Positions 25,584-35,297 of a DNA stretch of 64,000 nucleotides are shown here, in pieces. Source of the DNA: Gymnodinialimonas sp. 202GB13-11. GTDB taxonomy: Bacteria; Pseudomonadota; Alphaproteobacteria; Rhodobacterales; Rhodobacteraceae. Numbering within the stretch: position 1 is the stretch's first letter; every line of letters begins with the position of its first letter. The notes under the pieces were generated by a model. It worked only from the letters and a program-made list of their open reading frames with translations. It did not search any database and was not told the origin of the DNA. Where the stretch lies: contig NZ_JBFRBH010000001.1 of NCBI RefSeq assembly GCF_040932485.1, positions 1,116,001 through 1,180,000 on the forward strand, written 5' to 3'. Made by a program: the position numbers and the translations under genes.

Positions 25584-28154
25584 ATGCGATTCATTATCGG
25601 TATTTTCGGCGCGATTTTCAGCGCCATCACTTTGGGTTTGGTCTTTGCCGCGCTTGGCGTTGGCGGGCTGATCTTCATGTACTCGCGTGGCTTGCCGGAC
25701 CATGAAACACTGGCGAACTACACGCCGCCGACCATCAGCCGGATTTATTCGCGCCAAGGCATGATTGTGGACGAATTCGCCTCGGAACGGCGCTTGTTCA
25801 CACCCGCCGACGAAATCCCCGATCTTGTCGCCTATGCCTTCGTTTCTGCCGAAGACCGCAATTTCTATAACCACGCCGGCTACGACCCGCGCGCCATTGC
25901 CGCCGCTTTTGTTGAAGCGATCCGGTCACGTGGTCGGGACGTGCGCGGTGCATCGACGATCACGCAGCAGGTGATGAAGAACTTCCTCTTGGACGGGTCG
26001 CGTACGGTTGAGCGGAAGGTGCGAGAGATCATTCTTGCCGCCCGGATCGAGCGGACGCTGTCCAAGGATCGCATCCTTGAGCTTTATCTGAACGAGATTT
26101 TCCTCGGTCAGAATTCCTATGGTGTGACGGCTGCCGCGCAGACCTACTTCAACGCAACGTTGGAAGATCTGACACTTGAGCAGGTGGCCTACCTTGCTGC
26201 GCTGCCACAGGCGCCGTCGCGCTTTCACCCCGTCAACGACTATGAACGCGCCATCAACCGCCGCAACTACGTGCTGCGTGAGATGTATGAGAATGGCTAC
26301 ATCTCCGAGCAGGAGATGGAGGAGGCGCAGGCCACCGCACTGGAAACGGTGCAGGGCGGTCATATCGAAGCCTTCCGCCTGACCCGACCACCGCGCAATT
26401 ACTTCACCGACGAAATTCGCCGCCAGCTGAGCGCGGAATACGGCGCTGATGAGTTCTTCTCCGGCGGCTATGCCGTGCGCTCGACCATGGACGAAAGCCT
26501 GCAGGAAGTGGCCGAATCCGCACTGCGCCGTGCACTGGAACGCTATGACCGCAACCTTGGCACGTGGCGCGGCGCTTACACGACAATTGACCCGGCGAAT
26601 CTGGGCGAAGGCGATGAAGCCACTTGGCGCGCCGCCTTGGCTGATGCGGACATCCCGCGTGACATTGATGGTTGGTTCGCCGCGGTGGTGCTTGAGGTCG
26701 GCGACAGCTCTGCCCGGATCGGCATTGAGGGCGTTGAAGAAGACGAGGATGGCCATTTCATCCCCGCTGAAGACGTGCAATGGGCGCGTCCGCTGCGCGA
26801 AGATGGCTCCCGCGGGAATACAGCGCGCGTGGCTGGTGATTTGCTGAGTGTTGGCGACGTTGTGCATGTTCGCCGAATGACTCGCGATAGCGATGGGTCA
26901 TTCATGCGCTGGACGCTGCGGCAAATTCCCGAAGTGCAGGGCGGCTTTATGGCAATGGATGTCCATACGGGCCGCGTGCTGGCGATGCAGGGTGGCTTTA
27001 GCTATCAGCATTCGTCGTTCAACCGCGCCACCCAAGCCACCCGGCAACCTGGATCGAGCTTCAAGCCCTTTGTATATGCAGCGGCTCTGGACTCCGGCTA
27101 CAGCCCCAACACCATCGTCATCGACGCCCCGATTGAGGTGCGCACGGGCGAGGGGATCTGGCGGCCGCAAAACGCTTCGAACCAGTTCTACGGCCCATCT
27201 CCGTTACGGACGGGTATCGAGCGCTCACGGAACCTGATGACTGTGCGTCTCGCCCAAGAAGTCGGGATGGACACCATCGCACGCTATGCCGAGCGGTTCG
27301 GGGTATACGACGAGATGCAGCCATTCCTCGCCAATTCGCTTGGCTCGCAGGAAACCACGCTCTTCCGCATGGTCGCGGCCTACGCGATGTTTGCCAATGG
27401 CGGTGAACGTGTGGAGCCGACCCTCGTGGACCGCATCCAAAACCGCTATGGTGAAACGGTCTATCGCCACGACCAACGGCTTTGCCCGGATTGCGAATTG
27501 GCCTCGCTTGAGCCCGGCGTGGCCCCGCGGATTGTGTCCACACGAGAACGGGTGATGGACCCGATCACAGCCTATCAGCTGACCTCCATGATGCGTGGCG
27601 TTGTCCAGCGCGGTACTGCGTCGAGCACTGTGAACCTTCCCGTGCCGACTGCCGGTAAGACCGGCACAACGAATGAGGCGCGCGATGTCTGGTTCGTGGG
27701 CTTCACGTCGAACATCGCGGCTGGCTGTTATATTGGCTACGACCAGCCCGAGCCGCTTGGACGCGGCGCATCGGGCGGCGGCATGTGTGGCCCGGTCTTC
27801 CAGCGTTTCATGCTGGAAGCGATCGAGGAATATGGTGGCGGCGACTTCCCCGTGCCAGAGGGCGGCCAGTTCTTCCCCATCGACCGCTATTCCGGCGCGC
27901 GGTTGCCCGCAGGCTCATCGGGCGATCATGTTGTCTACGAGCTGTTCCGTGAAGGTGAGGAGCCCTATCAGGGTCTGCTCTCGGTTATCGATGGTGGTTG
28001 GGCCATGTCGTCCGACATCCCGATGTTCACGCGGCCCGGCGACAGCGGTGGCGGTGGTGGGCAGGGCGTGCTTGTCGAAACCTCCGACGGTGACACCGCG
28101 CGTGTGCCGACGGCAACCGGCTTCGGCACGCTCAGCTCCGGCGGATTGTACTAG
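25584..28154 (+). CDS. mrcA: penicillin-binding protein 1A
   Basis: 856 residues. Bifunctional class A PBP that polymerises glycan strands and cross-links peptides in the periplasm. Membrane anchor at about 5-33. Glycosyltransferase domain with catalytic Glu90 in SAEDRNFYNH and the GASTITQQ and RKVREI motifs. OB-like insert with many acidic residues (about 330-440). Transpeptidase with SxxK in GSSFKPF, SxN in ERSRNLM and KTG in AGKTGTT. A Gly/Ser-rich tail ends the protein. amiC and prfB neighbours are usual in the order. Confidence 0.96.
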   Translation: MRFIIGIFGAIFSAITLGLVFAALGVGGLIFMYSRGLPDHETLANYTPPTISRIYSRQGMIVDEFASERRLFTPADEIPDLVAYAFVSAEDRNFYNHAGYDPRAIAAAFVEAIRSRGRDVRGASTITQQVMKNFLLDGSRTVERKVREIILAARIERTLSKDRILELYLNEIFLGQNSYGVTAAAQTYFNATLEDLTLEQVAYLAALPQAPSRFHPVNDYERAINRRNYVLREMYENGYISEQEMEEAQATALETVQGGHIEAFRLTRPPRNYFTDEIRRQLSAEYGADEFFSGGYAVRSTMDESLQEVAESALRRALERYDRNLGTWRGAYTTIDPANLGEGDEATWRAALADADIPRDIDGWFAAVVLEVGDSSARIGIEGVEEDEDGHFIPAEDVQWARPLREDGSRGNTARVAGDLLSVGDVVHVRRMTRDSDGSFMRWTLRQIPEVQGGFMAMDVHTGRVLAMQGGFSYQHSSFNRATQATRQPGSSFKPFVYAAALDSGYSPNTIVIDAPIEVRTGEGIWRPQNASNQFYGPSPLRTGIERSRNLMTVRLAQEVGMDTIARYAERFGVYDEMQPFLANSLGSQETTLFRMVAAYAMFANGGERVEPTLVDRIQNRYGETVYRHDQRLCPDCELASLEPGVAPRIVSTRERVMDPITAYQLTSMMRGVVQRGTASSTVNLPVPTAGKTGTTNEARDVWFVGFTSNIAAGCYIGYDQPEPLGRGASGGGMCGPVFQRFMLEAIEEYGGGDFPVPEGGQFFPIDRYSGARLPAGSSGDHVVYELFREGEEPYQGLLSVIDGGWAMSSDIPMFTRPGDSGGGGGQGVLVETSDGDTARVPTATGFGTLSSGGLY

Positions 28155-28191
28155 GCACTAACATCTCTCGCAGGTCCAAAGCAGGCCATGC

Positions 28192-28219
28192 CCCCTTCAA
28201 GCCGTAACTGGCTTGAGGG
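28192..28219 (+). terminator. hairpin between mrcA and prfB
   Basis: Imperfect stem built from CCCTTCAAGCC and GGCTTGAGGG with loop GTAACT and one bulged T. No T run follows. It may reduce read-through from mrcA or be a processing site ahead of prfB. Confidence 0.4.
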
Positions 28220-28272
28220 CCGCCGGGTGTTCCACTACATCTGCCTCACACGTCCCGAGAAAGCCCTGATCC

Positions 28273-29400
28273 ATGCGCGCCGAAACTCAAGCTAATATCG
28301 AAAAGATCCAGAATTCGCTGACCCTTCTGGGCCAGCGCATGGATATCGAGACAGCGCCCCATCGCCTTGAGGAGTTCAACGCGATGGTCGAGGATCCGAA
28401 CCTTTGGAACGATCAGGAAAAGGCCCAAAAGCTGATGCGCGACCGGCAGGTGCTGGTCGACAAGCTAAAGACCTATGAGGCGATCAAGCAGGGCGTTGAA
28501 GACAATGCAGAGTTGATCGAACTGGGCGAGATGGAAGGCGACGAGGAAGTCGTGGCAGAGGCCGAAGCGGCCCTCGCCGCCCTTGTCGATGAAGCCGCCG
28601 CGAAAGAGCTTGAGGCGCTTCTGGATGGGGAAGCCGACAGCAACGACACGTTCTTAGAGATCAACTCAGGCGCGGGTGGCACGGAAAGCTGCGATTGGGC
28701 CAGCATGTTGGCGCGGATGTATACGCGTTGGGCCGAAAAGCAGGGCTATGAAGTGGACCTGCAAAGCTACAGCCCAGGGGAAGAAGCGGGCATCAAATCC
28801 GCCGTCTACAAGATCAGCGGGCATAACGCCTATGGCTGGATGAAGTCGGAATCCGGTGTGCATCGTCTTGTGCGGATCAGCCCCTTTGACAGTGCTGCCA
28901 AGCGCCACACCTCTTTCACATCGGTGAAGGTCTATCCGGTCGTCGACGACAATATCGAGATTGAGGTGAACCCCAGCGACATCCGCATCGACACCTACCG
29001 GTCGTCCGGTGCGGGGGGGCAGCACGTGAACACCACTGACTCCGCCGTGCGGATCACGCACCATCCCACGGGCATCGTTGTGACCTCTTCCGAAAAATCC
29101 CAGCACCAGAACCGCGACATCGCCATGAAGGCGCTGAAATCGCGGCTCTACCAGATGGAGTTGGATAAACGCTCCGCCCTCGTGAACGAGGTGCATGAGG
29201 CCGCGGGCGATGCGGGGTGGGGCAATCAGATTCGCTCCTACGTCTTGCAGCCCTATCAGATGGTGAAGGATCTGCGGACGTCGTATGAGACATCGGACAC
29301 CCAAGGCGTACTCGACGGCAATCTTGATGGCTTGATGGCGTCGGTCCTTGCCCACGGAGTATCCGGCAAAGGCCGGGCTGAGGCGCAGGGCGACGATTAA
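28273..29400 (+). CDS. prfB: peptide chain release factor 2
   Basis: 375 residues. RF2 reads UAA and UGA and triggers peptide release. The stop-codon tripeptide SPF is at 203-205 (RISPFDSAAK) and the catalytic GGQ at 248-250 (GAGGQHVN). The coding frame is uninterrupted from the first codon: the in-frame UGA that forces autoregulatory +1 frameshifting in many bacteria is absent. Start is supported by the RF2-type N-terminus (MRAETQANIEKIQNSL). Confidence 0.97.
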   Translation: MRAETQANIEKIQNSLTLLGQRMDIETAPHRLEEFNAMVEDPNLWNDQEKAQKLMRDRQVLVDKLKTYEAIKQGVEDNAELIELGEMEGDEEVVAEAEAALAALVDEAAAKELEALLDGEADSNDTFLEINSGAGGTESCDWASMLARMYTRWAEKQGYEVDLQSYSPGEEAGIKSAVYKISGHNAYGWMKSESGVHRLVRISPFDSAAKRHTSFTSVKVYPVVDDNIEIEVNPSDIRIDTYRSSGAGGQHVNTTDSAVRITHHPTGIVVTSSEKSQHQNRDIAMKALKSRLYQMELDKRSALVNEVHEAAGDAGWGNQIRSYVLQPYQMVKDLRTSYETSDTQGVLDGNLDGLMASVLAHGVSGKGRAEAQGDD

Positions 29401-29478
29401 GCAGCGGGCCCCATCGCCTGTGGCCAACGCCGCGTTTTTGCATTCTCATGGAACAAAGATGGGCGGGGAGGGCCTGAC

Positions 29479-30876
29479 ATGGCGGAGCTATGGGAGCTTA
29501 GTGCGGGCGAGTTATCGCGCCGGATTGCAAAGCGCGAGCTATCCCCCGTTGATCTGATGCGTGAGACATTGGCGCGGATTGATGCCGTGAATGGCGACGT
29601 GAACGCCATAGTCTCGCTGCGCGACCGCGAAGTGTTGATGGGGGAAGCGCGGCTGGCAGAGGCGATGGCCCCGCAAGGCTGGCTGCACGGCATTCCAGTC
29701 GCGATCAAGGATTTGGTGGCAACGAAAGGCCTGCGCTCGACCTCAGGCTCGCCCCTTTTTGCAGACCATGTGCCCACGGCTGATGACGGATTAGCGCGGC
29801 GCCTGAAGGCAGCTGGAGCCATCGTGATCGGCAAAACGAACGTGCCGCAATTCGGGCTCGGCTCACATTCGGCAAATCCCGTTTTCGGCGTAACCCGCAA
29901 TCCGTTTGATTTAACCCGCACTGCTGGCGGTTCATCCGGCGGGGCAGGGGCCGTGCTTGCGACGGGTATGCTGAGCATCGCAGACGGCTCGGACATGATG
30001 GGAAGCCTGCGCAACCCCGCCGCATGGAACGATGTGTGGGGCTTTCGCCCGAGTGTCGGATTGGTTCCGGGGGAACCGGGGGAAAAGGCGCTGCTGCACC
30101 GGCTTTCAACCCACGGCCCAATGGCGCGCAGTGTGTCGGATATGGAGCGCCTGTTGACGACTATGTCGGACGGAGCCTTTCGCGCTGCATCGGATGAATC
30201 GGCGAGTGTAAAGGTCGGCTGGTTGGCGGATTGGGGCGGCGCCTATCCGATGGACGCCGGATTGCTGGAGGCAGGAAGCGAAGCGCTGACAGCCGTCTCA
30301 GAAAGTCTGGGTTGGGAAATCAACCTCGTCGCACCACCCGTAGACGCCGAGCTTTTGTGGGAAAGCTGGACGACACTGCGATCCTTCGTCGTGGCCATGG
30401 AGTTGGGCTGCCATTGGCGGGCGGAGACCGAGCGCGGATTGCTGAACGCGCAAGCAGTATGGGAAATCGAACGCGGGCTGTCCCTGACCGGAGACGCGAT
30501 TGAACGCGCGCTGGCACAGCGGCAGATTTGGTTGGCGGCGCTGCATGACCTCTTCACGCGGCATGACGCGCTGATCCTTCCTTCCACCCAGATATGGCCA
30601 TTCCCGGCAAAGTGGGATTGGCCGAAGGAGGTCGCGGGCCGAGCCATGGACACCTACCACCGTTGGATGGAAGTTGTCGTGCCCGCAAGCCTTGCGGGTG
30701 TTCCAGCCATAGCCATGCCTGCAGGGTATGATGAGCAGACCGGACTGCCGCATGGACTTCAGATGTTTGGCGCACATGGAGCGGATCCGAAGTTGCTTGC
30801 GCTTGGTCGTGCATGGGAGCGCGCGATTGGACCGCGCCAATGCCGCGACCCAAGGCATTTTGCACGCGACGGTTGA
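29479..30876 (+). CDS. amidase-signature family amidase
   Basis: 465 residues. The Ser-cisSer-Lys triad is visible: Lys77 (IPVAIKDL), Ser152 (TAGGSSGGAG) and nucleophile Ser176 (SDMMGSLRNPA). The motif around the nucleophile is SDMMGS rather than the commoner SDGGGS. No signal peptide. The length fits general amidases; GatA is unlikely since no gatB/gatC is nearby. Substrate unknown. A ribosome site (GGGGAGGG) lies upstream of the ATG. Confidence 0.88.
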   Translation: MAELWELSAGELSRRIAKRELSPVDLMRETLARIDAVNGDVNAIVSLRDREVLMGEARLAEAMAPQGWLHGIPVAIKDLVATKGLRSTSGSPLFADHVPTADDGLARRLKAAGAIVIGKTNVPQFGLGSHSANPVFGVTRNPFDLTRTAGGSSGGAGAVLATGMLSIADGSDMMGSLRNPAAWNDVWGFRPSVGLVPGEPGEKALLHRLSTHGPMARSVSDMERLLTTMSDGAFRAASDESASVKVGWLADWGGAYPMDAGLLEAGSEALTAVSESLGWEINLVAPPVDAELLWESWTTLRSFVVAMELGCHWRAETERGLLNAQAVWEIERGLSLTGDAIERALAQRQIWLAALHDLFTRHDALILPSTQIWPFPAKWDWPKEVAGRAMDTYHRWMEVVVPASLAGVPAIAMPAGYDEQTGLPHGLQMFGAHGADPKLLALGRAWERAIGPRQCRDPRHFARDG

Positions 30877-30910
30877 ACGCGCTACACTTCGCGCGGGAGG
30901 GCCGTGCGCC

Positions 30911-31714
30911 ATGTCAGATCTGACAAGCCATCCGGTCGGGGAAGGAGCCCCGGATATCCGCGACATGCAGGTCGCCGATCTCAACAAGGCCCTGCGTGCA
31001 GGCGCAAAGGATTTCCGCCGCAAACCAGCCTTCGGCCTATTCTTTGCAGCCGTCTACGTGATCGGCGGATGGTGCATTTACTTGCTGTTGTTTCGGGCGC
31101 ATCTCGAATGGCTCGCGATCCCGCTGACCTTTGGTTTTCCTCTGATCGGGCCATTCCTTGCCGTGGGTCTATACGATGTGTCACGGCGACTAGAGGCGGG
31201 GGATGAGGATTGGAAAGCCAGCGATATTTTCGCGGTGGTCTGGCGCCAAAGGCTCAGGCAATTGCCGACCATGGCATGGGTAGTCATCGTCTACTTCCTG
31301 TTCTGGTCGTTCTTTGCACACATGTTGTTCGCGCTGTTCCTCGGCCCTTCGGCGCTGACCAATGTGACAACCTCTTATGCTTATCTCCTGGAACCCGAAG
31401 GCCTGACCATGCTGTTGGTCGGCGCAGCGTTCGGGGCGGTCTTCGCCTTTGTTTTGTTCGCGCTGACTGTGGTGTCTCTGCCGCTGTTGCTAGACCGAGA
31501 AGTAGACTTCGTAACCGCCATGATCACCTCGGTCGCCGTGATCCGCCAGAACCCGAAGGTCATGCTGGTCTGGGCCTTCATGATCGCCGCACTCACATTC
31601 TTGGCAATGCTGCCGGGCTTGCTGGGACTGATGCTGGTGCTGCCGGTTCTCGGCCATGCCTCATGGCACATCTACCGTTTGGCGACGGTCTCCGGCACGG
31701 GGATTGCCCAGTAG
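30911..31714 (+). CDS. DUF2189 membrane protein
   Basis: 267 residues from the ATG at 30911. After a cytosolic leader there are about six hydrophobic helices, with the family features GWCIYLLLFR, FPLIGPFLAVGLYDVSRRLE and HASWHIYRL near the end, which match DUF2189 (family of unknown function, often beside respiratory or copper genes). Begins 34 bases after the amidase stop. Its 3' end overlaps the convergent MFS gene by 43 bases. Confidence 0.88.
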   Translation: MSDLTSHPVGEGAPDIRDMQVADLNKALRAGAKDFRRKPAFGLFFAAVYVIGGWCIYLLLFRAHLEWLAIPLTFGFPLIGPFLAVGLYDVSRRLEAGDEDWKASDIFAVVWRQRLRQLPTMAWVVIVYFLFWSFFAHMLFALFLGPSALTNVTTSYAYLLEPEGLTMLLVGAAFGAVFAFVLFALTVVSLPLLLDREVDFVTAMITSVAVIRQNPKVMLVWAFMIAALTFLAMLPGLLGLMLVLPVLGHASWHIYRLATVSGTGIAQ

Positions 31715-33093
31715 GCTATGGTGGCGCCCATTGCCGTAAGGGCGGCCACAATCCAACACAGAAGTTGGAAGGCCGCGGTCATCGCGTCGGCATGGCCGGA
31801 CGTTCCGGAAAAGCCGCCGAAACTGCCTGTGCCACCTGCCGCTGTGTAGGCCTGCGCGGCAACGCTTCCCATGACAGCCACCGCGATCAATCCGCCGACC
31901 CGGCTGACCGCGTTGTTGAGGCCGGAGCCGGTGCCGGATCGTTCATCGGGGACCGATCCCATGATGGCGGTGGACAGCGGGCTGACGACCAGAGCCATGC
32001 CGAGGCCCATCAAAGCTGTTCCCGGCAGAACAGACAGCCAGAAATCCTGAAAGGGCGCCAAAAGTGCGAGCAGCACGAAGGACAACGCAACCAAAGCACC
32101 ACCCGTGCCGATCATGCGCCCTGCGCCGTAGCGATCTGCCCATGTTCCCGCGCGGGCAGACAGGAGCGAGATAAAGACCGACAGCGGAGCAAAGGCGGCG
32201 GCGGCCAAGGCCTCCGGCGTTTGCCAGCCCGCGATCAGCGTCATGGGCAGGAAGAACAGCACGGTTGTCAACGCGAAGTAGATCAGGAATGTCGCGAGAT
32301 TTGCGGCGGAGAAGGTGGGGTTCTTGAAAAGGGCGAGCGGCACCATTGGATTTGGGCTGTGCGCTTCCCACCAGAGGAAGGCCGCAAGTAGCCCCGCCCC
32401 GAGGCTGAGCAGGGGCCATGAAGCGCCCCCCGTCAGTCCAAACGTCAAAAGCGCCAAGGCGGCTGAAATCAACACCGCACCTGGCACATCCAGCGGATGA
32501 TCGGGGCGCGACGGATCTGCCGCTACGTGACGCGCGAGAAGCCAGATGGCCAAGACACCAAGGGGCAAGTTGATGGCGAACAACCAGCGCCAGACCTCCG
32601 GCCCGCCAAGGCTGAGCGCGACGCCCCCGAGGATCGGGCCCATTGCTGTGGTCAGTGAGGAGGCTGCGGCCCAAAAGCCAATGGCGCGCCCGCGTTCTTC
32701 CGGCGGATAGGCACGCGCGATCAGGGCGAGGCTGCCGGGAACCATCACCGCCGCGCCAAGTCCTTTCAAGACGCGGCCAGCAATCATCACCTCAGGCGTG
32801 GGGGCGAGGGCGCAAATGATCGACGCAACTATGAAAACCGCAATGCCAATAATGAAAGAGCGGGCGAGGCCGAAACGATCTCCGACTGCACCACCCAACA
32901 GTATCAGAGCGGACAGCGGCAGCAGATAGGCGTTGTTGATCCACTGGCCCTGAACGAGGTCTGCGTTCAAACCATCCCGGATGGCCGGCAGGGCGATGGA
33001 TATGATTGTGCCGTCAATAAAGCCGAGCGCGGAGGCAAGGATTGCGGAGACCAGAACCCAACGCCGCGCCTCTGGCGCGCATAAGGGGGGCAA
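31672..33093 (-). CDS. DHA2-family MFS multidrug-type transporter
   Basis: About 473 residues and 14 helices. Family motifs: FIDGTIISIALPAIRDGL in helix 1, GGAVGDRFGLAR between helices 2 and 3, and motif C-like ILGGVALSLGGPEVWRWLF. This is the EmrB/QacA group of proton-coupled exporters. The start is uncertain: there is no in-frame ATG between the bactofilin gene and helix 1, so the TTG at 33093, right after the bactofilin terminator, is the best candidate; starts further upstream would run through that terminator and the bactofilin gene. The 3' end overlaps the DUF2189 gene by 43 bases. Confidence 0.82.
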   Translation of the reverse strand: MPPLCAPEARRWVLVSAILASALGFIDGTIISIALPAIRDGLNADLVQGQWINNAYLLPLSALILLGGAVGDRFGLARSFIIGIAVFIVASIICALAPTPEVMIAGRVLKGLGAAVMVPGSLALIARAYPPEERGRAIGFWAAASSLTTAMGPILGGVALSLGGPEVWRWLFAINLPLGVLAIWLLARHVAADPSRPDHPLDVPGAVLISAALALLTFGLTGGASWPLLSLGAGLLAAFLWWEAHSPNPMVPLALFKNPTFSAANLATFLIYFALTTVLFFLPMTLIAGWQTPEALAAAAFAPLSVFISLLSARAGTWADRYGAGRMIGTGGALVALSFVLLALLAPFQDFWLSVLPGTALMGLGMALVVSPLSTAIMGSVPDERSGTGSGLNNAVSRVGGLIAVAVMGSVAAQAYTAAGGTGSFGGFSGTSGHADAMTAAFQLLCWIVAALTAMGATIAYWAIPVPETVAKR

Positions 33094-33120
33094 GGAAAAG
33101 CCGGGCGCATGGCCCGGCTT
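33092..33120 (-). terminator. rho-independent terminator after the bactofilin gene
   Basis: On the minus strand, GCCGGGC and GCCCGGC form a 7-bp stem (9 with flanking A-T pairs) with a 5-base loop, followed by TTTTCCTT. It lies 35 bases after the bactofilin stop. Confidence 0.85.
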
Positions 33121-33154
33121 CTCAGAATTCGGTACTGTCGGTTGGTTCGCCAGA

Positions 33155-33769
33155 TCAGCTGTCCGACTTGGACGATGATGGCTGAGGCGCTGGACCTGCC
33201 GCCGCCGGACGCGGGATCGAAGGGGCCGCAGGTGCTTCCGGTGCGGAAGAGGCGCTGCCACCGGTTGTGATCGGCGTGCGCGGCGCGGCATTGTTGGCGC
33301 CGGTCGACAGCGGGTCTTCCGCGCGCTGTACGGAGCCTTCGAAATGCGCACCAGACTCTATGGCGATCGTCTTGTGGATGATGTCGCCTTCAACACGCGC
33401 GGTTGAGGTCAAGCGGACCTTCAAGCCGCGAACGCGACCCACGACACGGCCCGTGACCACGATGTCGTCGGCCACAATCTCACCCTCTATATTGGCGCTT
33501 TCGCCAACCGTCAGTAGGTGGGCGCGGATGTCGCCCTGAACGGTGCCTTCCACCTGGATGTCACCCGTTGTGCGCAGGTTGCCCACGATGGTCAGGTCGG
33601 ACGACAGCATCGATGGCTGAGGTTTCGACTTGCTGCCGGATGCTGCGGATGTGGATTTGTTCATGGTGTCTCCAGAAGTCGTGCCCGCCGCGGGGCTATC
33701 ACCGTCGGAACCATCGGACGCGCCGCCCTGCTTTGGTCCGGGTTCGTTGATTTTGGATTTAGAAAACAT
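33155..33769 (-). CDS. bactofilin
   Basis: 204 residues. The central region (about 50-150) is the bactofilin beta-helix: TIVGNLRTTGDIQVEGTVQG, IEGEIVADDIVVTGRVVGRV and related short repeats with glycine and valine at regular intervals. Disordered tails rich in Ser, Pro and Ala flank it. Bactofilins polymerise on the cytoplasmic membrane and position cell-wall enzymes. It overlaps the M23 peptidase gene by 11 bases, a conserved pairing in alphaproteobacteria (such as BacA with LmdC-like proteins). Confidence 0.92.
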   Translation of the reverse strand: MFSKSKINEPGPKQGGASDGSDGDSPAAGTTSGDTMNKSTSAASGSKSKPQPSMLSSDLTIVGNLRTTGDIQVEGTVQGDIRAHLLTVGESANIEGEIVADDIVVTGRVVGRVRGLKVRLTSTARVEGDIIHKTIAIESGAHFEGSVQRAEDPLSTGANNAAPRTPITTGGSASSAPEAPAAPSIPRPAAAGPAPQPSSSKSDS

Positions 33770-35096
33770 TGCGTCCTGCCCTTATGAACGTCATCGGGTT
33801 AACGGGGGTCCCATTGCGATGCACTTCATAGTGCAAATGCACGCCCGTGCTCCGACCGGTGGTTCCCATATCACCGATAAGTTCCCCACGCGAGACCCTT
33901 TCCCCTTCGCTCACGCGGATACGATTGAGATGGGCATAGCGTGTCATGAAACCGTTATTGTGCCTGATTTCGACTGTAAGTCCGTAGCCGCTTTGACGGC
34001 CAGCGAATTCGACAACGCCTGCGCCACCGGCAACAATTGGCGTACCGCGGGAGCCCGCGAAATCAAGGCCGTTGTGCATCCTGCTGCCGCCATTGATCGG
34101 GTCGCGGCGTGGGCCAAAGCCCGACGTCTGGCGGTAGCTGCCGTTGACCGGGTTTCCGAACGGCAGACGCTCGGCTGCGATGCGCCACAGGTTGATCTCG
34201 TCGAGTTCCTGCAAAAGCTGGTTGGCGCGATCAGAAAGAGGGTCCGGGCCACTGCCCGAGGTCGAGATGATCGGCGTCAACGGACCACCCTGGCCGGAAT
34301 AGCCCTGCCGTACGCTTTCGATCAGGTCATCGGTGCTGAGGCCTGCCGCGCTGAACATCTCATCCAGCGGCTCCATCGAGACGGCGACGGCCTCTTCCAA
34401 CTGGCGGAAGACGCGGTTCTGGCGTTCTTCGGTCAGTGCGGCTTCGAAGTTGAGGCGGTTGATCTCGTCCACAGCTTGCGCCATCAGCGAATGGCCTTCG
34501 TCGCGCTCGCCTGCTGTCAGCTCAAGCGCCTCGTTGAGGAAGGCCAGCGTTTGCTGCAATTCCCATTCCCGCTCAGCTGCGGTCTGGACTGTTCCGGTAT
34601 TTGCCTGAAGCTCATTCTGGAAGGAAGCGGCGGCAACACGTGCTTCGTCACGCTCATCAATCGTGCGGCGTAGTGTGGCTTGGATCACGTCCACGGCGGT
34701 CTCAAGCTCTCGGCGACGCTCCTCGGAGTCGAGAAGCCGCGTCTGCATTTCAGAGACCTGATCCATCGCCAAAGCGAACCGATCCTGTGCCGCAGCAGCC
34801 GCAGCAGCCCGCGCATCACGCTCAAGCGCCATCGCATTCAAGCGCTCTTGGTACATGGCCTGTTCGCGCTGCGCGAGGTCGCGGGCATTGCCGGCGGAAA
34901 TGGTGTCGATCAGGAAGATGGAGGTTACGATGACCGTCCAGCCCACGAACACCGCGGACCCAAGGATCATGCTTGCCTGGGTGACGGGACGCAGCCGGAT
35001 AAAGCGCGTTCCCTCTTCCGATTTCAGGAAAAGCCGTTGTTCTGGCAAATGCCGTTCAAGCGCCGCATTCACGCGACTCATAAGCCGGGATGTCAC
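33759..35096 (-). CDS. M23-family peptidase with N-terminal coiled coil (bactofilin partner)
   Basis: 445 residues. A short cytosolic part, one membrane helix (about 40-65), a long coiled coil (about 75-220) with DUF5930-like character, then an M23 LytM domain. Zinc/catalytic residues are visible in HNGLDFAG and GVHLHYEVHRNG, so the peptidase should be active on peptidoglycan cross-links. It is the first gene before bactofilin with an 11-base overlap, so the filament and its enzyme are made together. The 201 bases upstream hold its promoter; I see no clear motif there. Confidence 0.92.
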   Translation of the reverse strand: MTSRLMSRVNAALERHLPEQRLFLKSEEGTRFIRLRPVTQASMILGSAVFVGWTVIVTSIFLIDTISAGNARDLAQREQAMYQERLNAMALERDARAAAAAAAQDRFALAMDQVSEMQTRLLDSEERRRELETAVDVIQATLRRTIDERDEARVAAASFQNELQANTGTVQTAAEREWELQQTLAFLNEALELTAGERDEGHSLMAQAVDEINRLNFEAALTEERQNRVFRQLEEAVAVSMEPLDEMFSAAGLSTDDLIESVRQGYSGQGGPLTPIISTSGSGPDPLSDRANQLLQELDEINLWRIAAERLPFGNPVNGSYRQTSGFGPRRDPINGGSRMHNGLDFAGSRGTPIVAGGAGVVEFAGRQSGYGLTVEIRHNNGFMTRYAHLNRIRVSEGERVSRGELIGDMGTTGRSTGVHLHYEVHRNGTPVNPMTFIRAGRNVF

Positions 35097-35297
35097 TGTC
35101 CTTACGCCTCGCTTCCCCTTGTGTTTATCCGCGCCACCGTCTTGTCCCCAGTGGCGGTTGCGGCGTGCTTGGGGATAAGCTACGCCGCCTTAAGTGCCAA
35201 CATAGTAATCTTAAAGTATGGAAAAGGCACCAAAAAAGCGCGCAAATCTGGCGGAAATCCGCCGATCTTGCTGGCGTTCTTCTAGCATATCCCGAAA

